Assembly: GCF_003062295.1 (NCBI RefSeq)
Contig: NZ_PYCN01000003.1
Span: 434,001 to 498,000, forward strand
DNA: 64,000 bases
From: Bradyrhizobium algeriense
GTDB taxonomy: Bacteria; Pseudomonadota; Alphaproteobacteria; Rhizobiales; Xanthobacteraceae
Reading direction: 5' to 3'
In this document: positions 7,449 through 16,032 of the stretch, piece after piece
How the letters are laid out: the number at the start of each line of letters is the position of its first letter
Numbering within the stretch: position 1 is the stretch's first letter
Position numbers and translations under genes: made by a program
The notes under the pieces: model-generated
What the model saw: only the letters and a program-made list of their open reading frames with translations
Told to the model about the DNA's origin: nothing
Databases searched by the model: none

Positions 7449-9415
7449 GCGGCTTTCCCCAAAGGTTCTGTCGCACCAATTGTTTGCAGGTCGCGGATAT
7501 TGACCCGTGCCGCGATCATGCCCTTGCGACCGTCCTCAAAGGTGACCTCGGTGGAAATGTCGGCTTTATGCGAGCCGTCGTAGAGCGCCGTGATCAGTGG
7601 CGCATAGCGCTCGGCGATGAATCCGCGGCGAACTTTCTGCGTGCGGGTCAATTCGCCATCGTCGGCGTCGAGTTCCTTATGCAGAATGAGAAAGCGGCGA
7701 ATCTGCGCGCCCGCCAACACCCTTCCCTCCGCGAGAGAGCGGTTCACCTCGGCAACATCTTTCGCCACCATTTCGTAGACGAGCGGATGCCCCGCCAGCT
7801 CCTGATAGGAACCGTATGCGATGTTGTTGCGTTCGGCCCAGTTCGCCACAGCGACCGGGTCGATATTAAGAAAGGCACAAACGAAATCCCTGGAGTCGCC
7901 GTAAACGACCGCCTCCTTGATGTTGGGAAAAAACTTCAACTTGTTCTCAAGATACTTCGGCGCAAACATCGTGCCGTCAGCCAGCCGACCAACATCCTTC
8001 GCGCGATCGATGATCTTCAGGTGCCCGGTCTTCTCGTCGAAGTAACCGGCGTCGCCAGTCCTGACGTAGCCGTCGGACGTCATGGCCTCCGCAGACTTCG
8101 CTTGATCCTTGAAGTATCCGACGAACATGCCCGGTGAGCGGAACTGCACCTCGCCTGTTTCCGCAATGCGGATGTCGACGTTCGGTGCAGCCGGGCCGAC
8201 CGTATCGGAGTAGATCTCACCGTCAGGCTGGCAGGTAACGTAAAGGAACGCTTCGGTCTGGCCGTACAGTTGCTTCAGGTTCAATCCGATCGAGCGGTAG
8301 AACGCGAACAGATCCGGACCGATGGCCTCGCCCGCAGTATAGGCGACGCGCACGCGAGACAGGCCAAGAACGTTCTTGAGGGGCTCGTAGACCATCAAGC
8401 GCCCGACCGCATATAGCAGCCGGCCAGACAGCGGCACCGACTTTCCGGTCAAAATCGACTCGCCATACCGCCGCGCAATGCCAAGGAAGTAGTTGAACAT
8501 GCGCCGCTTGATGGCTGCGGCGTCCTCCATGCGGATCATCACCCGCGTCAGCATGGCCTCGAAACCACGCGGCGGGGCGAAATAGAAGGTTGGTCCGATC
8601 TCGCGCCGATCCTGTTCGATCGTCTCACTGCTCTCGGGACACGCCATACAGAATCCAGCGACAATGCCCTGTGCATAGTTGAGGTAATGATCGCCGACCC
8701 AGGCGAGCGGCAGGTAGGCGAGCGCCACGTCCTTGTCGGTCAGGCTGTCGAACCTGACGGTATCAGTCGCAGCATCGATGCAGCCTCGCGCCGACAGCAT
8801 GACGCCCTTCGACGCGCCGGTTGTTCCCGAGGTGTAGAGGATGATCGAGATGTCAGAACCTTCACCCTGCCGGATGAACTCGTCGATCTGCCTGCCGAGC
8901 GCCGCGCTGGCCGCAAGCGCGGTGCGGCCGTCTTCGATGACATCGCTGATTGCGATCAGGCGGTCGCGGTCGTAGTCGTCGAGGCCACGCGGCTCGTCAT
9001 AGACGACCATGTGGAGATGCGGCACCCGGTCGGATACAGAAAAGACCTTGTCGACCTGCTCCTGATCTTGCGCCGCAACAAACCTCACGTCGGCGTGAGC
9101 GAGGACATAAGCAAGCTCGTCAGCCACCGCATCCGAATAGATCGGAACCGGAATCGCGCGCAGCACTTGCGCTGCCATCAGCGTCCAATAGAGCTTCGGC
9201 CGATTGGAACCAACGATGGCGATCGTGTCTCCCGGGTGCAGTCCAAGTCGATGCAAGCCCGCAGCGTAAGCGCGCACTATCTCTGCGACCTGGGCCCAGG
9301 TCCACGTCTGCCAGATGCCGAGATCCTTGTGCCGAAACGCAGGACGGCTGCTAAACTGCGCGGCATTTCGCGCCAGCAGCTTGGGGAACGTGTCAAACGA
9401 TCCGCCAACGGCCAT
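7445..9415 (-). CDS. AMP-forming acyl-CoA synthetase (long-chain type)
   Basis: ANL-superfamily ligase of 656 residues that would activate a carboxylic acid to its CoA thioester through an acyl-adenylate. The P-loop motif is ILYTSGTTGASKGVML near residue 190, followed by AYLPLAWVGDH, the QTEA motif LYGQTEAFLYVT, and the hinge YVRTGDAGYFDEKTGHLKII. The family resembles FadD15-type synthetases. It is the first gene of the minus-strand Liv transporter operon and overlaps livG by four bases, so uptake and CoA activation of the same acid are probably coupled. No cofactor or substrate can be fixed from sequence. Confidence 0.9.
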   Translation of the reverse strand: MAVGGSFDTFPKLLARNAAQFSSRPAFRHKDLGIWQTWTWAQVAEIVRAYAAGLHRLGLHPGDTIAIVGSNRPKLYWTLMAAQVLRAIPVPIYSDAVADELAYVLAHADVRFVAAQDQEQVDKVFSVSDRVPHLHMVVYDEPRGLDDYDRDRLIAISDVIEDGRTALAASAALGRQIDEFIRQGEGSDISIILYTSGTTGASKGVMLSARGCIDAATDTVRFDSLTDKDVALAYLPLAWVGDHYLNYAQGIVAGFCMACPESSETIEQDRREIGPTFYFAPPRGFEAMLTRVMIRMEDAAAIKRRMFNYFLGIARRYGESILTGKSVPLSGRLLYAVGRLMVYEPLKNVLGLSRVRVAYTAGEAIGPDLFAFYRSIGLNLKQLYGQTEAFLYVTCQPDGEIYSDTVGPAAPNVDIRIAETGEVQFRSPGMFVGYFKDQAKSAEAMTSDGYVRTGDAGYFDEKTGHLKIIDRAKDVGRLADGTMFAPKYLENKLKFFPNIKEAVVYGDSRDFVCAFLNIDPVAVANWAERNNIAYGSYQELAGHPLVYEMVAKDVAEVNRSLAEGRVLAGAQIRRFLILHKELDADDGELTRTQKVRRGFIAERYAPLITALYDGSHKADISTEVTFEDGRKGMIAARVNIRDLQTIGATEPLGKAA

Positions 9416-9677
9416 GTCGGTCTCTATCTAAAACCGGCACGTTGGTTCGCGCCTGCTTATTGTGCGCTGCGCCCTTCGGGAAGCAGCCATACGGATTCCA
9501 CATGCATCCCTTACATTACAACGGATCGGAAGTCCTACAAGTTCCGGCTTGACCGACCCGAACCCGCTGGTGGTGGGTATCAGTTGGTATAAATGAGAAA
9601 GCGGGCGACCGACGGTGGCGTAGCTCGCGCTACTTGCAGTAGCAGGCCTTCGAGGATGCAGACCGCAATTCACCGAT

Positions 9678-10034
9678 TCAGCAGGTAACGTGAAAAAGGC
9701 CGATCTTCTTCGCGCGAGAGTTGTTGAACGTATGGATCGCCTCAGGAGTCGGCTGCAATAGGACCGTGCAACCCTTTTTCGCAAAATACGCCTCAGCTTC
9801 CGGCGATAGATGCACATTGCCGAACTGGCCCGAACCTAGAACTAGCTGCTCACATCCCTTCTCAAAGACGAACTTCGCTTCGTCCTTCGAGAGGACATGC
9901 GAGGTGCCGTAGTACTTCTTCGACAGCTTCTTCTTCCGCCTTGCCACTTCGCCGCACAGACGAATGATTACGTCGTGTTCATAGCTCTTCCCGTCAATCG
10001 TGATGGTGCCGAATGTAGTACGTTCGATCTCCAT
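9678..10034 (-). CDS. MTH938/NDUFAF3-like domain protein
   Basis: A 118-residue protein of the MTH938-like fold (DUF498/NDUFAF3 group). It begins with ERTTFGTITIDGKSYEHDVI and has the core CEQLVLGSGQFGNVHLSPEA followed by GCTVLLQPTPEAIHTFN, as in this family. The ATG has a strong upstream AGGAGGTCAGGCC. Members are implicated in complex I assembly in mitochondria; the bacterial role is unclear. It is a single gene, separated by about 260 bases from the acyl-CoA ligase gene. Confidence 0.75.
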   Translation of the reverse strand: MEIERTTFGTITIDGKSYEHDVIIRLCGEVARRKKKLSKKYYGTSHVLSKDEAKFVFEKGCEQLVLGSGQFGNVHLSPEAEAYFAKKGCTVLLQPTPEAIHTFNNSRAKKIGLFHVTC

Positions 10035-10198
10035 GGCCTGACCTCCTCATGATCCCGGCACGAGGCCCCGACTCCGCCTCGGCAGACGAGCCTGGCATCG
10101 ATGTCAGGGCAGTCCGCGTCGCTCGCCGTCTCGCGAGCCTCCTGTTTCCGAACCTCGGACCCCGGCGGTGCCGTTAGCCGGCAATTCGCTGCTGCTGT

Positions 10199-11854
10199 CT
10201 ACCCGACGATCTGGAACGCGTCAGCCGCGCGCAACACGGTGCCGTCTTCCCAGTGGCGTCCGACCAGCATCATGCCAACAGGGAGCCCTGCCGACATGCC
10301 TGCCGGAACCGTGGCGGCAGGATGACCAGTGACGTCGAACGGGCAAGTGTTGGAAATCATTTCGAGTGCCCGCGCAACGTAGTCCTCGCGGCTCGCGTCC
10401 GGCGGTGGGAGTAGCGTGGCCTTCAAAGGTAACGTCGGCATGAGCAGGAGATCGACGCCTTTGAGTTGCTCATCGTAGGCGGCGCGCAGCACGCGCGCGA
10501 GGTTTTGGGCCTTCGCGTAGTAGCGGCCCTGGTAATTGTCCTGCATGTACTGGCCGAGCAGGACAACGAGCTTGACGGTCTCCGAAAGGTCGTTGGCGCG
10601 CACCCGCCGGCTCCGGCCGTAGAAGTCCAGCAGCGAAGTCGTGTAGTGCCCTTTCCAGTTGGTTCCCATGCTGTTGCCGGCGACCATCAGCATCGTGGCG
10701 CCCTCGACAGCGATGGCATTCCAGATATGGATGCCGTCACGGTGGAGAGGGATCGATACCTCGCTTACAGTCCCTCCCGCTCGCGTCAAGCGCTGTGCCG
10801 CCTCGCGCACCATGGCGTCGACATCGGGCTCGGAATTGGGCCAGCCAAACCCTTCCTTAACGATCCCGATCCGCAGGCCGCGGGCGTCTCCGGTGAGCTG
10901 CTTGGTATAGGCTTCCGTACGCAGTCCCGCCGGTTGGCGCGGGTCGAGGCCATCGGCTCCGGCGAGCACCTCGAGAAGCCGGGCGGCATCGCCGGCGGTG
11001 CGGGCAATGGGCCCGGTATGATCAAGCGTCAATTCAATCGGGAAGACACCTGTGTATGGCACAAGCCCGTGCGTAGGCTTGTGGCCAACCGCTCCGCAGA
11101 AAGAGCTGGGAATTCGGATCGACCCTCCCTGGTCGCCCCCGATGGCCATGTCGCACTCGCCGGCGACGACGAGCGCGGCGCTGCCGCTGGAGGAGCCTCC
11201 GGCAGATCGCTTCGGATCGTGCGGATTGAGTACGGGTCCAGTGTCGGAGGTATGGCTACCGCCCGAGAAGCAAAGATGCTCGCACACCGCCTTACCGACG
11301 ATCTCTCCACCGGCATCGAGGATGCGGGTCACAATGGTCGCGTCCACGTCGGGGACGTAGCCCTCCAGTACGTTGGAACCGTTCATCATCGGGATGCCGG
11401 CAACGCACACATTGTCTTTGATGGCGATTTTCTTGCCCGCGAGGGCCCCCGAAGTTGCGCCTTTGATCGAGCACCTCCAGTACCAGGCGTTGAGCCGATT
11501 GTCCGAGACACCTGGTCGGAACCCCGCGTCCCGCGGGTACTTCACCACCAATGTCGGCTCCGCGAACTGGTCCAGGCGACGGTACGACGCCAGCACACCG
11601 TCCATGAGGTTGCGGAACGACGTCAGATCGTCGCGGCTGAGAGCCAAGTTGTAGGATCTGGCGATGCGCTCCAGTTCAGGCAGCGGTGGCTTGCGCAGAA
11701 CCCGCGGCGCCGTCGCCGTCGAGGGTGGCGGTTGCGTACCCGCCTCGGCGGCCGCACGAACGGGCGTTGTCGCCGCGGCGACAACGGTTGCTGCTGCGCC
11801 GGCCGCGCCGGCATGAAGGAAGCGACGACGCGAATAGTCTGGCGAGGCTCTCAT
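10199..11854 (-). CDS. Tat-exported amidase (amidase signature family)
   Basis: Amidase of 551 residues from the ATG at 11854, which has GAGGGAGGATGTGCT in front; a TTG 21 bases upstream is a weaker choice. The N-terminus is a twin-arginine signal (SRRRFLHAGAAGAAATVVAA), so the protein should be exported folded. The amidase signature is complete: KIAIKDN with the catalytic Lys, then GGSSSGSAALV and GGDQGGSIRIPSSFCG with the catalytic Ser pair. It hydrolyses amide bonds; the substrate is unknown. No transporter or regulator adjoins it. Confidence 0.88.
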   Translation of the reverse strand: MRASPDYSRRRFLHAGAAGAAATVVAAATTPVRAAAEAGTQPPPSTATAPRVLRKPPLPELERIARSYNLALSRDDLTSFRNLMDGVLASYRRLDQFAEPTLVVKYPRDAGFRPGVSDNRLNAWYWRCSIKGATSGALAGKKIAIKDNVCVAGIPMMNGSNVLEGYVPDVDATIVTRILDAGGEIVGKAVCEHLCFSGGSHTSDTGPVLNPHDPKRSAGGSSSGSAALVVAGECDMAIGGDQGGSIRIPSSFCGAVGHKPTHGLVPYTGVFPIELTLDHTGPIARTAGDAARLLEVLAGADGLDPRQPAGLRTEAYTKQLTGDARGLRIGIVKEGFGWPNSEPDVDAMVREAAQRLTRAGGTVSEVSIPLHRDGIHIWNAIAVEGATMLMVAGNSMGTNWKGHYTTSLLDFYGRSRRVRANDLSETVKLVVLLGQYMQDNYQGRYYAKAQNLARVLRAAYDEQLKGVDLLLMPTLPLKATLLPPPDASREDYVARALEMISNTCPFDVTGHPAATVPAGMSAGLPVGMMLVGRHWEDGTVLRAADAFQIVG

Positions 11855-12505
11855 AGCACATCCTCCCTCGACCAATGGGTTGACTTCTCAAATCCACCGC
11901 CCGCCCTAAAGCGTCGGGGACCGTCTGGTGGTCGGTGGCCGCGACGGTCACCAAGCGGAGGCCGCCGACGCTGCGGCCGGCGTGCCAAGCTGCAACATCA
12001 CAATGAGTCCTTGCATTCGGACAGGGCTGAGGCGCAGCAGCCGCATGAGGTTGGGGCGTGAGGCTTGGCCGAGCGGATCGTGACGGCAATTAAGGCCTGT
12101 ACTGGATGCCTCCGGCATCCTCGCGCGGACTGCGGAGCGACGCGCCGTCCAGCAGCAGATTATCGCGCAGCCACCGGCGATTTCAAGAGCTTGCATCTTT
12201 CCCGGTCAGCGCTCGGCAGCCACGTCGCGGAGCACTTCCACCTTCGCGACACATGCACAGTCAAGCCACACGCGAGATGTCTCCAGCGACCATCGGAGGC
12301 TTGCTTCAAAGTTCAGTCTTCACGATTTCACTGCACCCGGTATTTGCTCATGTAGTGCTTGCGCATGATCTTGCGGGTCTGCTCAGCAAGGCGCCTGTTA
12401 GTGCTCGTCTGCGGCCCGTCGCGGCGCTCCGGCGGCTTCGGCCGATGCGGATGAGGGCGCTGTTTGGTCGAATGCTGCCTTCGGGTCAAAGCGGCAGACC
12501 TTTGT
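11855..12505. other. 650 bases without a supported gene
   Basis: I see no recognisable gene here. The most protein-like stretch is on the minus strand at about 12328-12490, ending in LAEQTRKIMRKHYMSKYRVQ before a stop. It has no ATG with a ribosome-binding site in frame, so it may be the tail of a decayed gene. Confidence 0.4.
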
Positions 12506-13234
12506 TCATGCGACGATCTCGACCGGGCTGCCGATGGCAAGACCGAGATCGCGGTCCGCCCGCCCCTGATTGACGGCAATTTCGGCAAGCCCGTTGGAGT
12601 TCTCATACCAGAAAGCCGCGCCCGGCGGCAGATCACTGAAGGTCCTCGCGCGGTCCAGAACCCGACCTGCCGCGGTCAGCCTTGCGCCGGGCGGCAGCAT
12701 AGCCGCCCTCAGCCCGGTCATGGCATTGCCGTAGTGATCGACGTAGACGATCTCGCGGAGGTCGTCCGGCCAGTCTGCCCGGCGATCTGCGCCATCGCGA
12801 CGTGGCTGGCCGGGGGGCGGATCACCGCGCGCCAGCATGGCTGCCACGGGGGCGAAGAGGTCGCGCCCGTGAAAACTGGCCGAGAGATGCTTCGGCTTCC
12901 AGTCGATGTCCCAGCTGCGCGTTTCTCGGGCTCTGCGCTGGATCAGCTCAAACAAGCCGTTGCCGGGGCCGACATACCAGCGGCCGTCAGCCTCGAGAAA
13001 AATCGATGGCCGAGTCCCGCCTACGCCGGGATCGACAACGCAGAGAAAGACGGTTCGCACCGGAAACCACGCGGCATAGGCCGCCAACAGATACGCCGAT
13101 GCCTTGGGATTGCCGACTGGCGCATCGGCGAAGAGGTCGATAATGGGTATGCCCGGCGCCATCTGGTGCAGCACCGCCTTCATCTGACCCGTATAGGGGC
13201 CGTGCAACCCAAAATCCGTGAACAGCGCAATCAT
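12506..13234 (-). CDS. SAM hydroxide adenosyltransferase (DUF62 family)
   Basis: A 242-residue protein of the fluorinase/chlorinase-like fold. It starts MIALFTDFGLHGPYTGQMKA, the family's SAM-binding N-terminus, and has FLCVVDPGVGGTRPSIFLEA and GPGNGLFELI, then a C-terminal barrel with YVDHYGNAMTGL. Most bacterial members use water/hydroxide to split S-adenosylmethionine into adenosine and methionine rather than adding a halide. Nothing in the neighbourhood suggests halogenation. It is a single gene, divergent from the DUF2905 gene. Confidence 0.85.
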   Translation of the reverse strand: MIALFTDFGLHGPYTGQMKAVLHQMAPGIPIIDLFADAPVGNPKASAYLLAAYAAWFPVRTVFLCVVDPGVGGTRPSIFLEADGRWYVGPGNGLFELIQRRARETRSWDIDWKPKHLSASFHGRDLFAPVAAMLARGDPPPGQPRRDGADRRADWPDDLREIVYVDHYGNAMTGLRAAMLPPGARLTAAGRVLDRARTFSDLPPGAAFWYENSNGLAEIAVNQGRADRDLGLAIGSPVEIVA

Positions 13235-13388
13235 GGTGTCAGCTCGCCCAAGTGCGTGTGTCCATCTCGCTCGAAATCGCTATACTGACCCATCCGAGCC
13301 GTACGACGGACTGCGGTCGCAGCAGCACGCCAGGTCCCGCTCGCTCTCCCTCAATCGGCTCGCCCACTGTGATCATAGGCTCGGCGCA

Positions 13389-13595
13389 ATGTCGATCTCG
13401 CGTCTGCTCATCATCTTCGGCTTGTCGCTCGTTGCGCTTGGGCTGCTATGGCCAGTGATCAGCAAGATCGGCTTGGGCCGCCTGCCCGGCGACATCGTCA
13501 TCGAGCGCGACAACTTCCGCGTTTATATCCCGCTCGCAACATCGCTGCTGGTTAGCGTGATCCTTTCCCTGATCCTTTGGCTCGCTAACCGTTAG
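13389..13595 (+). CDS. Small inner-membrane protein, DUF2905 family
   Basis: A 68-residue membrane protein. Two hydrophobic segments (LLIIFGLSLVALGLLWPVI and YIPLATSLLVSVILSLILWL) flank the conserved loop GLGRLPGDIVIERDNF, which is diagnostic for DUF2905. The function is unknown. Its 3' end overlaps the convergent downstream gene by 11 bases. Confidence 0.8.
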   Translation: MSISRLLIIFGLSLVALGLLWPVISKIGLGRLPGDIVIERDNFRVYIPLATSLLVSVILSLILWLANR

Positions 13596-13917
13596 CCGTC
13601 GGCGCCTCTTGCTCGGGATGGACGGCGCTCGGCAGCGTTCGCGGCCGGCCTGCCGGCAGCATCATCGTCTGCGCCGTGAGCAGCCACGGCGTCCACATCA
13701 GTCGTGTGGCCTGCACCCAAAACGAGAAAGGGTTAGCTGCCTCGAACGCGGACCCGAGCGCTTCGAAGGACGGTGTTGCCCGCAGGTTGATTGACATCTG
13801 CTCCCAATCACCATTCGGCGATTGCCGGTGAATGATGTCGATGTCGAGGCCGGGCAAACGAGCGGTTGCTCTTTTGGCATCGATATCGCTGTCTGGACTG
13901 TACATCCGCTCACGCAT
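13585..13917 (-). CDS. Hypothetical protein (110 aa)
   Basis: A 110-residue protein of unknown function. The central pattern LPGLDIDIIHRQSPNGDWEQ, then LRATPSFEALGSAFEAANPF and FWVQATRLMWTPWLLTAQ, reads like a genuine protein with an amphipathic, Trp-rich helix. This arrangement is seen in small Bradyrhizobium proteins, but I cannot name a family. AGAGGCCG precedes the ATG. Confidence 0.6.
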   Translation of the reverse strand: MRERMYSPDSDIDAKRATARLPGLDIDIIHRQSPNGDWEQMSINLRATPSFEALGSAFEAANPFSFWVQATRLMWTPWLLTAQTMMLPAGRPRTLPSAVHPEQEAPTANG

Positions 13918-14207
13918 CGGCCTCTACCATCTTAGTGCACCGATTCCGTCCTGCTGGGCACCCGCCGCGACCGGCTTGCTGATTATCGCTCATTATTCCG
14001 GGCAATGAAAGCTCGGAGACTTGCTGTCACGACCATGGCCGCACCTTGCGGAAGGACGGAACTCCGCCTCCTTGAGGCGCGCGTAGCGTTTCATCGGCAT
14101 CGGTTGAAACCGGTTAGCCGTGTGGCGTGCCGACCGCGCTGCCTTGCTTTCACAGAAGACCTTCGGCCGGTCGTCATTTGTTCGCTGGCCTTTATCCTAC
14201 TGGAGGG

Positions 14208-14795
14208 TCAGGTCGCTGGTGTCGAGTGGGTCACCACAAGCTGTCTGTCAGAATCGAACATAACCCTTGTTCTGAACCGCTGACATTGCCGATCGAGCGT
14301 CTGTTGTAGCCATTCCATGTCCTGGCGCGACGGATAGGATAATCGAAAGTTCCTGATCCGCAGGGGAACCAGGTTCAGTGCGCGGAGGCTTCCGCTGGTT
14401 CGTTCCAGGTCCGCAAAATACATCAGCGCCAGATCGTCACGGTACCGCTCGTAGCCACGAATGCCCTCATAATCGTTCAGAAAATCGCCGCAGCCATAGA
14501 GAATGAGACGATTGCGATAGATTTCGATGGCTCTCGGGTGATGCGAAGAATGCCCGTGAACCACAGATACCCCTGCTTCGTCGATGAGAGTTCGAGCGAA
14601 GGCCATCTGTCCATCTGGAACATGAAATCCCCAATTGGATCCCCAATGAATTGAAACGACGACAAGATCGTTCGGGCGCTTCAGCGCGGCGATTTGATTG
14701 GCAACCCTCGAAGCGTCCTGTTCGGACACCCCGGACAACAAATTGATACCGGGTGTATGGGCTGTTGCCGCCCAGTCGGGGGGAATGCCGCTCGA
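14208..14795 (-). pseudogene. CapA/PgsA-family protein, C-terminal remnant
   Basis: The frame encodes the C-terminal half of a CapA-type (poly-gamma-glutamate synthesis-like) metallophosphatase. It includes SGIPPDWAATAHTPGINLL, then DLVVVSIHWGSNWGFHVPD, the His motif VVHGHSSHHPRAIEIY and ILYGCGDFLNDYEGIRGYE. Family similarity begins near 14792 and there is no start codon with a ribosome-binding site. The N-terminal half, including the first metal-binding Asp/Asn motifs, is absent. About 100 bases further upstream lies a tRNA 3'-end scar, which suggests that a recombination or integration event removed the 5' half. Confidence 0.7.
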
Positions 14796-14892
14796 AACTT
14801 GATGCGCTTGTCTGCCGCCTGCGCGGTCAGGCGCTAGTCGAATATCACCATCAAATGAAGCGCCGACACGAGAAGGCCATCCGGGCGGAGAC

Positions 14893-14935
14893 TGGCGCCC
14901 AAAGGGATTCGAACGCCGACCGCTCAGATTCGTAG
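14893..14935 (-). other. tRNA 3'-end scar (possible attachment site)
   Basis: Read on the minus strand this contains CGTTCGAATCCC, TTTGGGCG and CCA, the T-loop, acceptor 3' strand and CCA of a tRNA. The matching 5' acceptor (GCCCAAA) and D-arm are not found upstream, and the 5' side of the T-stem does not pair. Such partial tRNA ends are typical of integration sites left by islands or phages. It borders the truncated CapA gene. Confidence 0.5.
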
Positions 14936-15081
14936 TTCAATGCTTGATTACTCCCGTCAGAAGCAGCGGTCGTCGGCGACGCGAAATCGCGGTTTTCACA
15001 GGGCTTTTCGGCTGCGATACCGCTCCGCAGGTCGCGCCGACACCCGGGCAGAAGTGAGTGATTTCAGTGAGCTAAAGAAAA

Positions 15082-15138
15082 GTTTGGGCAGCAAATGCCT
15101 TATTGCGTTCCAAAGCGTTTCAAAACGGCTGCCCAAAC
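15082..15138. repeat. Perfect 11-base inverted repeat
   Basis: GTTTGGGCAGC at 15082-15092 and GCTGCCCAAAC at 15128-15138 are exact complements with a 35-base loop. No T-run follows either side. It sits in a gene-free stretch (14936-15306) between the tRNA scar and the next gene. It may be a binding or recombination site; its function is unknown. Confidence 0.6.
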
Positions 15139-15306
15139 CTGCCCTAAAGGCGACGAAAAGCCGAGCCTTGCCGCCAATACTGCAAGCTCACCGGCGACGG
15201 CACACAAAACTGCCAACTTGGCGCTATCTTGAGTTAAGCATCCTCGCCGCGCCTCTCATGGCATCCGGGCGCGGTCGCTACGACTGCAAATCACTAGTGC
15301 AACACT

Positions 15307-15885
15307 TCACTCATCCAATTTCTTGCTCAGTTCAGGATTGAGCTTGTTCCGGTCGACAGACTGATAGAACGTGATCGGTCTGCATTTTCCTTCGAAATCC
15401 GCGAGAACAATGGCCGTCCACGGACTCGTGGTCTCGCCCGAATTGTCGCGGAGGTCCGGCATGACCTTGCGAGCAGCGATCACATACCAAGCGCGACCAG
15501 CTGCTGCGGCCTTCGCAGCCGCCGCGAATTCATCCAATATTCCGCGCAGATTTTTGCGCATTTCTTCTTCGCTGTCCCCGCGCAGATGTTTTCGAGACGA
15601 CTTTCCCGCCTCTCCGTACTCATGATGAATGTTCAACTGCAGTCGGGCATCATCCACTTCGATCTTGGTGACCCGTATCGCGGCTCCGCCTTCGCGAAGA
15701 TAGTCTCGCACCCGGACGTCGCAGGCCAAAAATCTGTCCGTGGGTGGCTGGGCGACGTTAGCTGCAGGCGGGACCGCGGCAAGAGCCCGGGTTTTCTTTT
15801 TTCGAGGAGCAGCATCCGCAGGCATCGTGGCGATGGCGGCGCTGAGAAGCGCCGCGGCAAGCACGACTGGGAGACGGGCATTCAT
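15307..15885 (-). CDS. Secreted hypothetical protein (192 aa)
   Basis: A 192-residue protein with a signal peptide (MNARLPVVLAAALLSAAIAT, cut after ADA) followed by a basic stretch (PRKKKTR). The mature part contains a conserved-looking core LACDVRVRDYLREGGAAIRV and a strand pattern TAIVLADFEGKCRPITFYQS. Two Cys residues could form a periplasmic disulfide. I do not recognise the family. It is divergent from the penicillin-binding protein gene. Confidence 0.65.
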   Translation of the reverse strand: MNARLPVVLAAALLSAAIATMPADAAPRKKKTRALAAVPPAANVAQPPTDRFLACDVRVRDYLREGGAAIRVTKIEVDDARLQLNIHHEYGEAGKSSRKHLRGDSEEEMRKNLRGILDEFAAAAKAAAAGRAWYVIAARKVMPDLRDNSGETTSPWTAIVLADFEGKCRPITFYQSVDRNKLNPELSKKLDE

Positions 15886-16032
15886 GAGTGCACTGCCAAT
15901 GCGGTGTCTCTAAAACGCACCGGCCGCAGCGTTGGTTCCGGGGCTAGGGAACTTTTTCCTCAGTACAGCCTTGTTTAGTGTTCTAGAAAAACGGGACCTT
16001 ACAGGAGCGGCTTTTTCGACCGGCGGCAGGTC

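Noticed and set aside
12106..12573. 155-codon plus-strand frame before the SAM hydrolase gene
   Set aside because: It overlaps the hydrolase gene end on the other strand, has typical non-coding composition (Arg, Pro, Ser) and no start signal.
12506..13234. Fluorinase or chlorinase
   Set aside because: The sequence fits the broad DUF62 group that uses hydroxide. No halogenated-metabolite genes are nearby.
14940..15341. 133-codon plus-strand frame between the tRNA scar and the secreted protein gene
   Set aside because: Arg/Ser/Leu-rich composition, no ribosome-binding site and no recognisable motif. It also overlaps the end of the opposite gene.
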